Counted from the first letter of the stretch, positions 10,162 through 22,325 are shown. The stretch is DNA of 64,000 nucleotides from Prorocentrum cordatum (GCA_963575745.1 CAUYUJ010019904.1:391001-455000), one strand, 5' to 3'. Notes: generated by a model from the letters alone, not told the origin. Translations and numbers: made by a program.

Positions 10162-11283
10162 CTAGTTGTCCCCCTCGCGGCTGGAAAGCAGCCCCAGAGC
10201 ATCCTGGACAGCGCCCATGACGCCTGGCAGAGACACCCCGTGAGTCTTCGCCGCGGCGGCAGTGACGCTGGAAGCCTCCAGGTTGATGACAAGGCGCCTC
10301 TTGGCCCTTCCCTCCTTCACCTCGGCGAGGAGGACAAACTTGGACAGCGCCGGGGCGCCGGCGAGCCTCTCGCAGCACTCCTCGAAAGTTGTCGCCGACG
10401 CCAGCCACCCACGAGAAGCGTAAGATTTGATCTCCTCAACAGCTTCCTCGCCCAGATGCGCGGACTCGCCGCCCGAGGCATCGCCGAGAGCATCGAATGC
10501 CAAATTGCCACTCGGACAGGGCGGCTCGTTGTCCGAGGCAAGGGGGAACACGCCGTCTTCTCGCGGCGCCTTCACGACGCCAGCAGGAGCTCCCGTGAAA
10601 AACCACCCTGCGACGCCGGCGCCCGGGTCGCCCGCGCGAGCAGCCCATGCCCTGACCGCGTCTGCGCGGACATCGCTCGAGCACGCCTCTGTCCGGGCAG
10701 GGCTCCACGACGGCGCGCCCAGCAGCGCGGCGAGTGCGGGGCGGCGGACGTCCAGCTCTGCCTCCGCGGGCGCGGCGTCGTCGCCCGCGCCGGCGAGGGC
10801 AGCCCACAACTTGTCATGGACGGAGGCGTCCTTGATGAACGCGTCGATCAGGAACGCCCACACTTCGGCCGATACCTTCTCGAAGCCAGGGGCCTTGCAC
10901 AGGGGGCGCAATGGTTCGCGCACGCCGCCGACAGACTTGGCCTCCTGCGCCAAACGGGCGGCTCTGGCGTCGGGCACGCGCTGACGAAGAGGCAGCGCGA
11001 AGGACACCTGAGCATCGGACAGATCTGCTTCTTCAGCGTCGCCATTGGCTGGCCTGATCAATGCGGGAGAAGCGGCTAGATCGCACCATCGCGGCCTCCG
11101 CTTCAGGCGCCGACTGCCCGTTCCCCCTGGCGGCATGCACGAACCGCCCCGCGAAAGAAACGCACGCAGCTGCCGGTCCAGCGGCCGCCTCCAAGGCGCC
11201 GGTGAAAGCAGCGCAACAATGCGCGAGCCTGACCGGGCGCTCAGCGACGGCGCCGACGGCGCGCCAGACGCCAGGCGAGGCAA
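10162..11283 (-). pseudogene. element 1 pre-RT region and RT N-terminus
   Basis: A 373-codon open frame. The middle has an acidic, Ala-rich linker, then GWFFTGAPAGVVKAPREDGV, a segment of the kind that precedes RT in this group. The C-terminal 60 residues (about 10162-10345) form the fingers of a reverse transcriptase: AEVKEGRAKRRLVINLEAS followed by AKTHGVSLP. The frame stops at 10162. The palm continues in another frame (10113 downward), so one frameshift lies at about 10115-10160. Confidence 0.7.
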
Positions 11284-12027
11284 CGACGGCCAGCGAGTCC
11301 ACCATCGCCTGCCAAACTGGGAGCTTGAGGACAGATGGGCAACCTGGAACCCGGGCGCCAGCTAATGCCCACCCAGGTAGGCCTAGCTCCATCGAGCCCC
11401 CGTGCCACGGCAGCCGCCCAGCCAGAGGGACGGCGCAGGTCTCGACGCGGACGCGCTCGGCCACCTCCGGCGGGAGACAGCAGAAGCCGTAGATGCCCCG
11501 AGCCGCCTCGCCGCGAAGGGGAGGGCTGCCGTCGCCACGAGCGGCAAAGGTGGCAGACGGGGGGGCCGGCGCGTACCCGTGAAGTCGAGCGCGCCAGTCC
11601 TGGCGTCAAGCTCGCGCCACACGCTCTGCGCCAGGAGCTCGCACGTCTCGCCGCCGCCGGTGTCGTAGACCGCCGTCTGCTCGCCCAGCTTGCAGAAGTG
11701 CTCGGATATGCCAGAAAGGCCCCAAAGCGCCTCTGGCTCGGCGAGTACGACAAGGATGCCGAGCTTCTGGCGGCCGCCGCCGCACGGCGGATCTGCCAGC
11801 GCTGGCACCGTAGAGGCCCTCGCCTCCTGGCTGAGCAACGACGCCTGTCCAGAACTATCAACCGCGGCCGGTGCTGCAGACAGCGCGACCGATGGAATCA
11901 CGCATCCAAGACATGCATTCGCCACTGCTCGGGAGGCGCACCCGAGCGCCGCTGCCAGGCTCAGCGCCGCGGGGGCGCCGACCGCTCACCGGCGGGCGCC
12001 GCCCTTCCCCTTCGAACCCCCCTTGGT

Positions 12028-12399
12028 CTACTTGGGGGTCTGCGGCGTCTTGGCGCACTGATGAGGGTGGGCCCACCCGTGGCCGGCGCCCAGGCAGTGC
12101 TCGCGCTGGCGGACCTCTCCCGTGCCATTGGGGCACATGTTGTTCCGGCGAGTCTGCCCGCACTGGCCTGTGCGGAATGCCTGGCAGAATTTGACACCGC
12201 TGCGATTGGCCGCGAACTTGACGTTCTGGACCTGGTGGACCAGCTCGCCCTGCGCGTTGCCACGCGGCTTCTTGGGCGGAAGTGGTGGCGCACCGGCGCT
12301 GCTGGGAGGCCCTCGCTTCGGCGCCTGCTCGTGGGCAGGGCCCGACAAGTGCCCGCCGTCTTGGCCAATGCCAGCAGCGCTGGGTCTTCGAACTCGCAC
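12028..12399 (-). pseudogene. element 1 Cys/His zinc-knuckle segment
   Basis: A Pro/Gly/Lys-rich linker is followed by a cluster of metal-binding residues at 12186-12055: Cys-x7-Cys-x8-Cys, then HCLGAGHGWAHPHQC. This is a variant CCCH/CCHC-type knuckle, expected to bind RNA in a retroelement gag. The spacing differs from the canonical CCCH finger seen in element 3. Upstream in another frame is MAADDAEFWKCEFEDPALLA, so a frameshift separates the two halves. Confidence 0.55.
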
Positions 12400-12592
12400 T
12401 TCCAGAACTCCGCGTCGTCAGCTGCCATCTGCCAGACCAAGGACGATCGGGATCGCGCGGGTGGTCCTTGCCACGCCGCTTGGCTTCTTCGTAGTCGCCC
12501 CTCACCTGCTGGTGGGGCCTCTCCATTAGCTCGAGGCGGCAGCGGCATTCTGCCCGGCAAGCGATGCGCCGCACCTCCGGGCCCCGCTGCTG

Positions 12593-13165
12593 TCAGCGAC
12601 GATGGAAATTAGCACGGTAATTCAAAAGAATACCAAGATCGACCGCCCCGAACTGAACGAGGCCCGAGCGGGGCAGGCCGTGCGACTTGCCCCGCGATTC
12701 AAAAGACTCTGGGCCGAACAGCTCCACCATGGACCACGCGCCGTCCGGGTTGAAGGTCTTCCCCACGAGCTTCACCTGCTTGAAGATAATACGGTTGATT
12801 TGTGGCCCAAACACAGCGAAATCTGCGTGGGGGACCCGTCCACTCCGCAGGACAGAATCCAAGGCAACCAGCTGCTCCTGAGTGAGTTCCTCCAGCGGCG
12901 GGGGCTTGACCCTGTAGAAGATCTTGTAATTCGCGGTGCACGCCAAGACCCGGGCGCTGTCCGAGAGGGGCTTCGCGCCCTCCAGCCAGGGGTCGATGAC
13001 CTCTTTGAGGGCTGCTTTCGTCGAGCCAGCCTCCCCTTCCTCTGTAATGTTCTTAGCGCGCGCCTCCAGCGTAGGGAGAAGCGCCGCCATGCTGTCGCAA
13101 ACGCGATAGTTCGCCTTCACGTTGCCGTGGGCCTGCGACCAGGCTTCAACCCGAGGCTGCTGCAC
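12593..13165 (-). pseudogene. element 1 gag-like domain, part b
   Basis: 190 residues in the same frame as part a. The central part has ordinary protein composition, with SARVLACTANYKIFYRVKPP, then PHADFAVFGPQINR, then FNPDGAWSMVELFGPESF. This layout (an ADFAVFGP-like segment, a basic stretch, then a GP..F segment) is one I associate with proteins upstream of RT in dinoflagellate retroelements. It stops at 12593 in a region where coding continues in other frames (12574-12400), so frameshifts follow. A structural role in the element's particle is inference. Confidence 0.5.
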
Positions 13166-13255
13166 GCCCGCGGCGATCCGGCAGGCGGCCCCAAAAGCGG
13201 TCGCGGCCGCCCGCGCTGCCGGCTTGCCAGGGGCACTCCGCTCACCACTGCTGAT

Positions 13256-13459
13256 TTACCAATCCTCCACAAGATCGTCGAAGGCGGCCTGGGAGATACC
13301 CGCAACGCGGACGATGGGGCGATCCCCAGACACGCCCAACAGCTCGAACAGACTGCCCCGCGGCAGCTTCGCGTCGTCGTCGTCGCCGTCGAGGCCCACC
13401 CTCTCCGCAACGTCCCGGAGCACCCTGAAGCCAGCAAGCTCCTGCGGGCCAGGCTCCAT
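13256..13459 (-). pseudogene. element 1 gag-like N-terminus, part a
   Basis: A 67-codon frame opening with MEPGPQELAGFRVLRDVAER and containing a run of aspartates followed by GSLFELLGVSGD. It ends at an in-frame TAA (13256-13258) after VEDW. The same frame then stays open through 13165-12593, so the stop is probably a point mutation inside a longer original gene. By position it starts the element's gag-like protein. I infer gag from position and from resemblance to dinoflagellate retroelement N-termini, not from a named domain. Confidence 0.5.
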
Positions 13460-16400
13460 GACAAGTGAGTCGGCTTGGGTTCAAGAGCAAACTAAGCCGG
13501 ACGTACCCTCTTTGACTCACCCTCGTTTTCGAGACCGAGCGGGGACGCCTAGAGCCACAATGACCACGGATCCCGCGCGCCGCGCACTCTCTCGCTCTCC
13601 CCCACCATGCCCCCTAAGCGCTCTGCCGCCTGCTTTGTTAACTACACACGCGTGTTCCGACCCGCAACAGCAGACGCAGATCTTGGCTGGGTGGTGGCCA
13701 ACAGATCAAGAGGATGCTTGGCACGACAACTGCATCAAGTCTGCGTTCACCAGCCTTAGGGAACCCGCCCTGGCGGCAGCATGCAGCCACCTACCACCTC
13801 TCGAGGCGGACCTCCTTCGCATTACACCAGCCACCGAACGCTGCCGGCAAGCATGGGGGGTCGCGGACAGCACCCGAACCATGCGAGGCAACCGCCAAGA
13901 ACGGCAGAGCCCTCAGCGTAGAGCGGTGCGCTACCTTGGAGGGCCCATCACTGCCCAGGACAGTAAGACCCACCCAAGGACCCCGCGCCGAGGCGACAGT
14001 ACAGCCAGGGACGCTAGGTGGCACCCTCTCACGCGCGGCGTCGATCACCCCGTCTCCGACGACCACGATACATCATACACAGCAGACCCAGCGGCGCAGA
14101 GACAGCGGCTGACCGACCAAACCCAGCTGACCGACGACCCCATCGAGGACACCGAGGACCCCCCTCAGCGCAACGCGGCCGCACCGAGCTGCCGCGCGAC
14201 GATCCAAGTCACGCGCGCCCTCGTCGCCATCAAGATGGCCTGGCAAGCCCTCGAAGATAACCCGAGGCAAGGGACCCAGAGAGACCCGCCACCGCACGGG
14301 GGAATAAAAAAACAGAAAGAAACATCCCAGGGGCCACTACCGCGCGGCGACATGGGCGCCCCGACCCTGCACAACGCGACACGCGCTACATCAGCGGACA
14401 TGCTATCACCACCATCCGCTCTGCCCGAAACAACATCGGCACTCTCTGGAACGGCGCCACGCCCATTATGATGTGCGTCTGCACCACCCTCACGATGTCG
14501 GCTACCCTTGCGACCTGCTGCTTCATTTGCCACAGCAGCTGCGCCAGGGGTGGCAAACTCACGGGGCGGGCCCCAGACAACTCAACTTGCGCGCCCTCGC
14601 CCCCGCGCGCTTCAGACCCAGCCAGGATCGGTGCGCTGGTCACGACCCTGTCGCTCAAACACCGCTTCTGAATGACACTCCTACAGAACGGCGCGCACTG
14701 CCAGAGTGGATCAGCAGGACAGCGCACGCGGCTGAAAGCCGCCCCGGCGCCGCCTACGACAACAGCCCGGCAACCACACCCAGAGGGCGTGGCCGCGCAC
14801 AGGGCGGCAGAAGTGCAGGAGTTGCCCCGCGCTCTCGTTTCCGACGCCCTCACGGACCCCCCGACCGCCGCGCCAACGCGGGAGGCCTCAACCCCGCGGA
14901 AATTAGGGCGACGCCCACCCCCACAACCCCCACGCCTCCCCGCACGCCCCAAACGGTTCAGCGCAAGCCTGCTGCCCCGAACCCGCCGCGCCACATCGCC
15001 GCGACCGTCGGGCCATGTAGCTGGACAGCTAGCGAACATACCAAAAGCGTGACCGCCATCTACGAGGCTCTCACGCTGCCGGGTAACAACCGCAGCCGGG
15101 ACCCCACCGCCGCGCCAGTGGAACCTGGGTCCGCCATCATGGGGAAGTCTCCGCCCCGCATTGCATGGGTCCTCGAGACATCCCAGAACTCAGATGACAC
15201 TGCGTTCCCATACCGGACGCGGGACGTAGCCGAACCAGGCATCACCAATCCTACAAGGCACTGGCACGGGACAAGACCCGAGACGGCCCTGCAGCTCATG
15301 CACAGCCACCACGCCATCACCTCGGGGCCACGGCAACCGGCCAAGGGCACACGCCCTGAAAACGCTGACAGAATCTTCCCACCCCGACCCCGCCGCATGC
15401 AACGCGGCTGCGCCACTGCTATCGAACTAGATCGGGCCAGACACCACCATCCATGGCCCTATCTATTATTTCAGTTCGAGGGGATTCCACCGAGGCAAGG
15501 CCCCACCGTGCCCGACGTTCAAAAACCTAAACACCCTGTCAAGCTCATGCGATCATGAGACCTCAAGATATTAGCGCGCCTGGACTGGAGCGCGACCCAG
15601 GTGGCCAAGTCGCGCGGGCGCAGCATGTGCCAACCCTTCGCCGTCGGCGACTGCGCACAAGCAGTACAAGCGGCGGGTAACACCGACGAAGCGCTCCACG
15701 ACCACGCCGAACAAATGAAGGACAAAGCGCGAAACGACCGCGCGAGTGAAACAGCCAGTCGCTGGCCGACCCCCCTAGACACGCGCTGCCAACACTCGGC
15801 CCTGGAAAGGGCCCGCGCCCACCTCGACAAGGATTTCACCCCTCCGCCAGGCTTGGGCCCCCCAGCTGAATAGGGAACCGACCCAGTCAAGCTGGCCAAC
15901 CCAAAGGGCCCACCCAAGGGGCCCCGGCGGTGCCCTGACGCCCTTTCGGACGACGCGGAAAACAAGGCACGCGCCCCGCCGCCCCCCCCCCCGCCCGCGG
16001 GCAGGAGCGCCCGCCGCGCGCGCCCCCGCCACCTGCAGGGGCTGGACCTGCTGTTCCCAAGCGCATGCCCGGGCCACGGCGCGCTGCAAGCCCCCCGCTA
16101 CTCACTACCCTGACGCGAGCAGGTCTCGGCCACGCACGCAAACGACGGGCCTGCTCTCAGGCCGCCCGCTCGCGCGCGCCCCCGCCCCGCGGCGCAACCG
16201 CCCAGGCCGAGGCCCTAATGGCCGCAGTCGCCGTCGGCGCGCCCCCAGCGACGCGCGACCCGCAACCTTCCACGTGACTGCTGAGTTCGTCCGAAAAGCG
16301 AGCGAACACACGCGCGCCCCAGGGCAACCCGCGCCGTCAAAGCCCACGGGGGCCGGCGACCCACGGGGGCAGGACAGCGCAGCGCCTGCGCCGACCTGAT

Positions 16401-16943
16401 CAACGCACGCGGTCGGGTCCTCACTACCGCCCCCCACGACAACGGGCAACGTCGCACCGCGCGGTTTGCCACGCACTGCCAATCGCGGGATTAAGGCCAG
16501 ACCTGGCGGACGGTCCTGCACCCTGTCAACGCGTCGCCCCACGCCTGGATCCCCCGCCTAAAGCTGACGACGCTTGCCCAGCAATCTGGGCCATCCCCAC
16601 CGCGGGCGCAAGCTGGGAAGCGACGCGCCCCCCGCGGATGCGCCGACCCCCACCAGGCGCGCAGCCCACCGGTCGCTGGGCGCGCATTACCCAGGACTGT
16701 GACCATCAGCGTTGCGGGCACCGCGCGCAGCGCCGCGCGCGCGCACAGGCGAGACCGACCACCCCCCGGCATGCGCAACGCGCGATCACTACAACCAAAT
16801 CAAAGCGCAGATGAGGTGGGACACAAGCGGCGCCCATTGTAGAGCCTCTTGGTTCATAAGTTTACGTTAGGTCCAACGATTCGGTCGAACATGTTCAGTT
16901 CGCCCCCCTCGGCGCAATCCTTTGCGGGAGCGTCTGGACTTAC
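13460..16943. other. C-rich region, no confident gene
   Basis: Long frames exist on both strands (for example plus 13560-14471 and 14473-15558) but they are Pro/Thr/Arg/Ala-rich and unrecognised. The plus stretch near 13680-13920 has the most protein-like composition (ILAGWWPTDQEDAW). It may be an unrelated decayed element or the 5' flank of element 1. 15960-16260 is extremely GC-rich. Confidence 0.4.
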
Positions 16944-17639
16944 CATTTGGAGGGGGCGGTTTACAAAAGCCTCGCCCAAGCTCCCGCTCGTGCACACGCC
17001 TGTCGCACCTGGCTACAAGCGGCGTAGATGGCGACAGTCTCGCGTTCATCCAAGACCACGTCCTCGGGCGAGTCCCAGCCACGAAGAGTGCGTCTCCGTC
17101 ATCCATGCACTTGAGAGCCCCAGTCAGGACCTCGCCCCCCTCGCAGGACCCAGGCAAATTAAACGGAAACGGTTCCATGATCATCCAATGGAAGTCATCG
17201 CGGCCAGGCCCCTGGCCCCCACGCCCGCCTTCGTCTCCTCGGCCGACGGAGGGCGAGGCGGCAATCGTTCCACGAGTGCGACGGCCGCCTTTGCCCGAGG
17301 GCGGCCGCCGCCCAAGCTTCCGGAGCTTCTCGCGCGCCATGTCAGAAAAGATGCGACCCCTCAGCATGGCGCTCAACCGCGCCCCAGCGGTCTCACAGAG
17401 CTTGGATTCTCGGAGAAGCACGCGCCCTCTAAATTCCCCTGGCAAGGCCGCGCGCAAGAACGCTCGCTTGCGAGCGATATAATTTAGGTGGGATTCGTCT
17501 CACTTACGCGCGGCGTCGTCAGAATGGAAAAGTTTGTTTCGTTCGATAGCCTTCGGCGCCCCGCGGTCTCGGTACTCGGCGAAAGCCTTCCTAGCACGTT
17601 TGACCGAAACTTGCCCGCTGTCCTCCGAGGACAGCAAGT
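16944..17639 (-). CDS. partial spliced gene, unknown product (two exons seen)
   Basis: Two exons fit together. Exon a (17639-17508) reads LLSSEDSGQVSVKRARKAFA then EYRDRGAPKAIERNKLFHSD. It ends at a consensus donor CGC|GTAAGTGAG. The acceptor CTTGCCAG|GGG ends a 69-nt phase-1 intron (17507-17439). Exon b (17438-16944) continues in frame with REFRGRVLLRESKLCETAGA and SAMLRGRIFSDMAREKLRKL. It ends at a second good donor, AAATG|GTAAGTCC, also phase 1. A possible acceptor CCCGCAG precedes exon a. The protein is basic and helical at first, then Gly/Arg-rich; I recognise no domain. The first and last exons were not found. Agreement of frame, phase and donor quality is the main support. A third-frame open stretch over 16960-17080 leaves the end of exon b uncertain. 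Confidence 0.4.
17439..17507 (-). other. probable 69-nt intron
   Basis: GTAAGTGAG at the 5' end and CCTTGCCAG before GGG at the 3' end. Removal joins two open frames in phase 1, while the unspliced frame hits TGA inside the donor. Confidence 0.5.
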
Positions 17640-18361
17640 CTGCGGGAGCTCGTTGATAATAGGATTGAGGTCATCCGTGGCGCGGCGGCACACGGGGCAT
17701 CCGCGCCGCGTCTTCAAGGCGCCGGCAGTCGCGAGCCACGTCTGCAGCTCCCTCATATAAGGGTCTGAGCAAGTAATTACCATGATCTGTTCCATCCCAA
17801 GTGGGGGGGTAGGTCGCTCGGTATCTCTGCGGCATCCGACTGTTCGGGAATTGTCCTCTTCTGGCGATCAGAAGACCAGGCAGCGGCGCCTCCCCAATAA
17901 GTCGGGGCGATCGGAGTCAAAGGCGCAACCTGTCCCCGCGGGGGCGCGTTCAGCCGCGGCAGCGCAGCCAGCGAACCGCGGCCCCGCGCGTTCCAACTCG
18001 ACGAGGACGAAGACGCATTGGGCTGCGTCTCCGCCCAGGGCTGCGAGAGACAGCGGGCCCGGTCTTGATCCGACCAGCCCGCGTCGCAATCACCGCCCCT
18101 AAGGAACGTCTTCTCGCCCTCCGCCTCTGGCCCAAGGAACCTGTCCAGGTTGTGGCCGAGGATCCGTTGGAAGCTCATCTTCGCGGGGCTGAGCGTCGCG
18201 CGGAAGATCCACGGCGGCGCGCGGCGCAAGAGAGCGGGGCGCGGGAGTAACGAGAGAAAAATGAAGAATATGTCCCCCAAGAATCGAGCGACAGGGGGGT
18301 CGGCCTGACTTCCCTCGCGGATCGCAACCGCGGGCTCCGCTGCCACTGTGGAACGCAAGGG

Positions 18362-18436
18362 AGGAGCTGCATGGAATACAGAGAGAGTAGAGAGAGTGAG
18401 AGAGAGAGGGATATATATAGAGAGAGAGAGAGACGC
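18362..18436. repeat. (GA)n-rich simple repeat
   Basis: GAGAGAGTAGAGAGAGTGAGA followed by a short TATATA and another GA run. Minus frames give Ser/Leu-rich artefacts. Confidence 0.9.
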
Positions 18437-20139
18437 GAAGTACAAGTAGGGGGACCCGTGCTGTGAGAGAGAACGTTCTCGTTGTTTTTACGGGGGCCAA
18501 AGCGCGCCCGCCGCCTGCGCGCCGGGTGACTCAAGGGCCCTTGCGGGCCACAGCGGCGGCACGCAACGGAGGTGGGAGAGAGGCGCAGGAGGAGGAGAAG
18601 CTGACGCGGGCATGACAACCACACAAACGCAGCAGGTTCGCACTCGACCGGCCTGGCGAATACCGCCCGCTCCGCCCGCCGAGCGCCCCGCGAGACAAGG
18701 GCGACGCGGGGTTGCTCTTCAGAAGCCTGTCGGCGATCGGCGGCGCGGAACGCGGGAACGCCAGCAGGGCGGAGGCCACCGCGGCAACGGGGGCCTCCAC
18801 GAGCCCAACCGCGGAGCCGGCGCACTGGCGCCACAATCAGGGCGGGGGCCCTGGGACGCCGCGCGGTCGCGACTACCCGAAACAAAAAATCGCGAGAACC
18901 ACCGGGATTGGCTGGCTTAGTCAGATGAGTCTACGCAGCAGATTCTGGCAGAAGGGCGCGAGAAAAAGAGGCGTGCCGGGGCTGAGGCTGCAAGAGGCCA
19001 CCACTTGACTTGCGCCCGCAAGGCTCATCTCTTCCGCGCGACGGAGAATCCGCTGGAAGCCTGGATCGCGGAGATGGATGGGCGCTGGCGCGGCGGCGCC
19101 CGCCGCCTTCTGACGTTCCAAATGCGCACGGCCAGCGCGCGTTCGGCCGAACGGGGGCACGCGAGGCAGAGCGGAGGAAGGACAGGCGCGCCCAGACAGC
19201 GCAAGCAACTGCGGTCGAGGGCGCCGCTACAGCGGCGCCCGCGCAGCACGGGCCCGAGCACCAGGCACCAGAGCAGCACCGCGAGGGGGGCGAGCAAGGA
19301 GGCCGTGCCCAGAAGGCGTCGTTGCCACTGTCGTTGCCACCAAGATAGGCAGACGCACCTGAGGACGGCGAGTGGAAGTGGCCCGCGGCCGGCAAGGAAA
19401 GGTCGCGGCGGGAGGGGGCCGCGGAACAGGAGCCGCCCCGCCGCGGCAGCGAAAGGAGGCCCCATCGGCCGAACGGCGCCTCGCCGCGGAGGGGCGCCAC
19501 GGCAGTGCATCACGAACGGCGGCAGTTCGCGCGCACTTTCGCGTTCGGCGATCGCTACCTGAGCTGGAGAGGAAAAAACGCACCGCTGTCATCAGCGGTG
19601 TCGTCCTTATTTCCCTTTTGCGTTTTCCCCAATCCCCTCCCCGATTCCGCCCCCGCCAATGGGGGGCGCGCGCGTAAAGAATTGTTACCCTGCTCGGGCG
19701 AATCGCGGGGTGGCGCCCGCTAGAATTGAAAATCTACGGCGGCGGCGCCGGTGATTAGCGCCGACTCCTGGCCGCCAGCGAAAAGGCGACAGACACACAG
19801 ACTGGGGCAGGGGGTGCGGGAGGCAACGGCGAGCCAGGGCGCCCCTCTTTTCTGCCGAACTGATGCACCAGGGTGGCGCCAGCTGCCCCGCGGGCCTGCG
19901 GGCAAGGCGGGCTGGACGAAACGGGAGCGTGGCAATGTGGGCATTTGCCAAGCAGCTCACGACGCTGATTTTCCAAGCGCCTCTTGGCGCCGAAGGCAGC
20001 CATGCGTCGAGGACTGGCCCCTCGGCGGGGCGACCGAAACCAGCTGCGCGCAGCAAAATTCGCAATTCGCCCTTTCCTTTCCCGGGGTTTTCGTCCTACC
20101 CGGGCAAGGCGTGGTTGTCGTGTCCTTTCGCCCTTCTCC

Positions 20140-20275
20140 CTGCCTTTGTCGTGGTTGTCGTCGCCACCGCCGCCGCCGCAGCCGTCGTCGTCGTGGCCGT
20201 CGTCGTTGGTTTCCTCGTCGTCGCCCTCGCCGTCGCCGTTGGCTTCCTCGTCGTTGCTTATCCTCCCTCCTCCTC
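20140..20275. repeat. GTC/GCC trinucleotide-rich tract
   Basis: Imperfect GTCGTC/GCCGCC/CTCGTC triplets over about 135 bp. Frames give Val/Ala or Arg runs. Confidence 0.85.
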
Positions 20276-20953
20276 CTCCTCCCTCCTCCCCCCACCCCCC
20301 ACCTGGCGCGCGTGATCACAAACAACAAGTCGTGCCCCGCGGGGTCTTTTCATCAGCCCCGAGGGGGGAAGGGGGGCACCCATTTTTAACCACAAACTGA
20401 CATACTTTCGCTTTCCTTTTATCGTCTCCAAACGCGGCGGGAAATCCCGCGGCAGAAAAACTCGCAGAGCGAACACTTCCGTGACACGGACGTTTTTACA
20501 AGCCCTTCGGTGACGGAGGGGGGGGGGCAACACAAAATTCCCACATTGTCCCGGCTTCTGGATTACGGAGAATGGAGCAAAGCGTAGAGAGTTGAAGATA
20601 CGACCTCCAGACGGGGCGACTTGATTCAATTCACGAGCGGCGAAGGTGTCCACATCCACGCCCTCGAGGTCAGGATTCCAGGACGCGATCCCGTGGATAC
20701 CTGGTCGCATGGATACGTTCCGCGCGGGGCATCCGCGAAATGGCGCTCCATATCTACGAGGTTGCGGCCTGGCCCGCGAGGCCGTGGATACGGGTATGGC
20801 TTCCGCCCACGAGCAGTCCTCCGGGAGGGGCCCCTTCTTAGCGAGGACGAGCAGGCAGCCACTCCCAACAAGACGTCCCTTGTTCCGAGGCGCCAATAAG
20901 GGCTAAGGGGGAGCAATACGCGTATCCATTGGCGCCGACGGCCCATGTCTTCA

Positions 20954-21002
20954 GCGAAGCTCCAGGGCGAATGCGCGTAGCGTCCGCCCTGGAGCTATTC
21001 GC
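20954..21002. repeat. short inverted repeat (12-bp perfect stem)
   Basis: AGCTCCAGGGCG (20958-20969) is the exact reverse complement of CGCCCTGGAGCT (20985-20996), with a 15-nt loop. GCGA/TCGC extends the stem beyond a two-base bulge. It could fold as a hairpin in DNA or RNA. No adjacent gene end was identified. Confidence 0.8.
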
Positions 21003-21820
21003 CCCCTTCGTCGCCTCCAGCTCCTCACCCTGCCGCCTCCCCCGACCCCCCCTCAAAAGCGGCGTGCGCAAAACGGGAGAAGGAGGCCTTGACGCTACAG
21101 CCCACCAGTGTGCTGGAGCCTGTGCAACTTGAAAGAGAGGAGGGACGAGGAGAGAGGGAGGCGGAGGAAGACCCCGCCCGTAAGGAGCCCGCAAAAGACG
21201 TGCGCGCACAACCGTGTACATGAACACGGCCCCTCGATCCGCGAGACGAGGTGCGTGATACAAAGACTCGCGCAATGCGTACTCACGAAACCAACGTAGA
21301 TTTATATACGTGTACGCGTGTACGTCGTTCTGTCGCTCCTTATCCTCCCGCACCCATCCCGATCCCCCGCCTCCTCCCCTCGCGCGCCGGCACGCGGCAG
21401 GCGCTCCCCGCCCCCCCGCGCGGGCCCGAGCGAAGGTGCGCGCGGGTGCGGTCGCGGGCGCGAACGCCCGCGCGCGCGCCGCGGTCCTGCGGTCGCAGCG
21501 AGCGCGGAGGGGGAGTGGACCCCGAGTGCACCCCTTTGGGGGAGAGGCACGGAGGGGTGCATGGGGCCTGCCCCCCCCCTGGGAGTCCCGAACTCGGGCC
21601 TCCCCTCCCCCGATCGCCAGCGTCACGAGAGGCCTTTCCGAGTTCGGGCCTCTGTAAGTTCATCTCGGGGCCCAGGGCCCACAAACAAAGAGTCCCCACG
21701 GCACGAACGTCAAGGGAAAGAGAAGGTCGAGAGCTCCACGGCCTACGTCTTGGTCTGAGGCCCCAGATATACTGCGTGCCTCCCTACATGTCCGACAGCA
21801 TGTCCAGATTGCGGATACAT

Positions 21821-22117
21821 TCAGTCAGTGAGAACTTGTCCGCGCCATCGTAAAGAGCGAGCAAGAAGAAAGCATGCGCCAGCATCAGTAATTTCGGCTA
21901 GGCCGGCTACCACAATCGCATCGCCCACCCCCTCCCCCATAAGGCTGGGACATTCGCCTGAAACAAGCGCTGACCAATCTGCGGCAGATTCATACATTAG
22001 ACCATCATCAATATTCAGAGTCGGCAGCGGATCGGCAACCACGTTCTCGGAAAGCCACTTGAGAAGGAGGTGCTGGCTGACAAATGAGACTCGTGCGGGG
22101 CGAATCCAAACAGACAA
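21821..22117 (-). CDS. unassigned open reading frame (98 aa)
   Basis: Not recognised. Composition is protein-like and unlike the surrounding GC-rich frames: LLLKWLSENVVADPLPTLNI then DDGLMYESAADWSALVSGEC and a hydrophobic stretch GDAIVVAGLAEITDAGACFL. It may be an exon of an unidentified gene, since coding-like sequence seems to continue upstream in another frame to about 22270. No splice junction could be fixed. Confidence 0.22.
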   Translation of the reverse strand: MSVWIRPARVSFVSQHLLLKWLSENVVADPLPTLNIDDGLMYESAADWSALVSGECPSLMGEGVGDAIVVAGLAEITDAGACFLLARSLRWRGQVLTD

Positions 22118-22301
22118 ACTGACTTCACTTGGAATCCGGCCTCTCTCGAAAACTGGAGATGGAGCACGGAAGGCAGTCGAAGGACTGGAATTACAACGCG
22201 CGCCTCGAAGGGTTTAGCAGGTTGGATTTCTCGCCTACATGACTCGTCAATGACTGCTAGCGTTGACCCCAAACTGTGGGCCGTTGCACTCTAGATCTGC
22301 A

Positions 22302-22325
22302 CATGCATATATATATATATATATA
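22302..22325. repeat. (AT)n microsatellite
   Basis: About 11 AT dinucleotides. Confidence 0.95.

Larger units (their letters stand above)
8962..13459 (-). mobile_element. retroelement 1: decayed gag-RT-RNase H element
   Basis: A single retroelement copy lies on the minus strand, broken by several frameshifts and stops. In transcription order it has a gag-like N-terminus (13459-12593), a Cys/His knuckle (12186-12055), an unassigned middle (11925-11033), the RT approach and RT core (10330-9547) and RNase H (9380-8962). No integrase, tyrosine recombinase or LTR was found. RNase H directly follows RT and ends with SHVPGV, an Asp and LADRLSR, as in Ty3- and DIRS-like elements. The order and the RNase H form separate it from the Ty1/copia-like element 2. 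The 5' edge is taken at the first recognisable gag Met. The 3' edge is taken where the RNase H frame runs into low-complexity sequence. True ends are unknown. Confidence 0.8.

Noticed and set aside
11383-11925. A methyltransferase domain in element 1 similar to that of element 3
   Set aside because: The frame has AVYDTGGGETCELLAQSVWR-type sequence but neither the glycine-rich SAM loop nor a Pro-Cys motif could be seen.
17484-17795. CPVCRRATDDLNPII on minus, which looks like the second half of a RING finger
   Set aside because: The next coding stretch (17639-17508) is open in a different frame with much better composition, and no other RING cysteines or histidine precede it.
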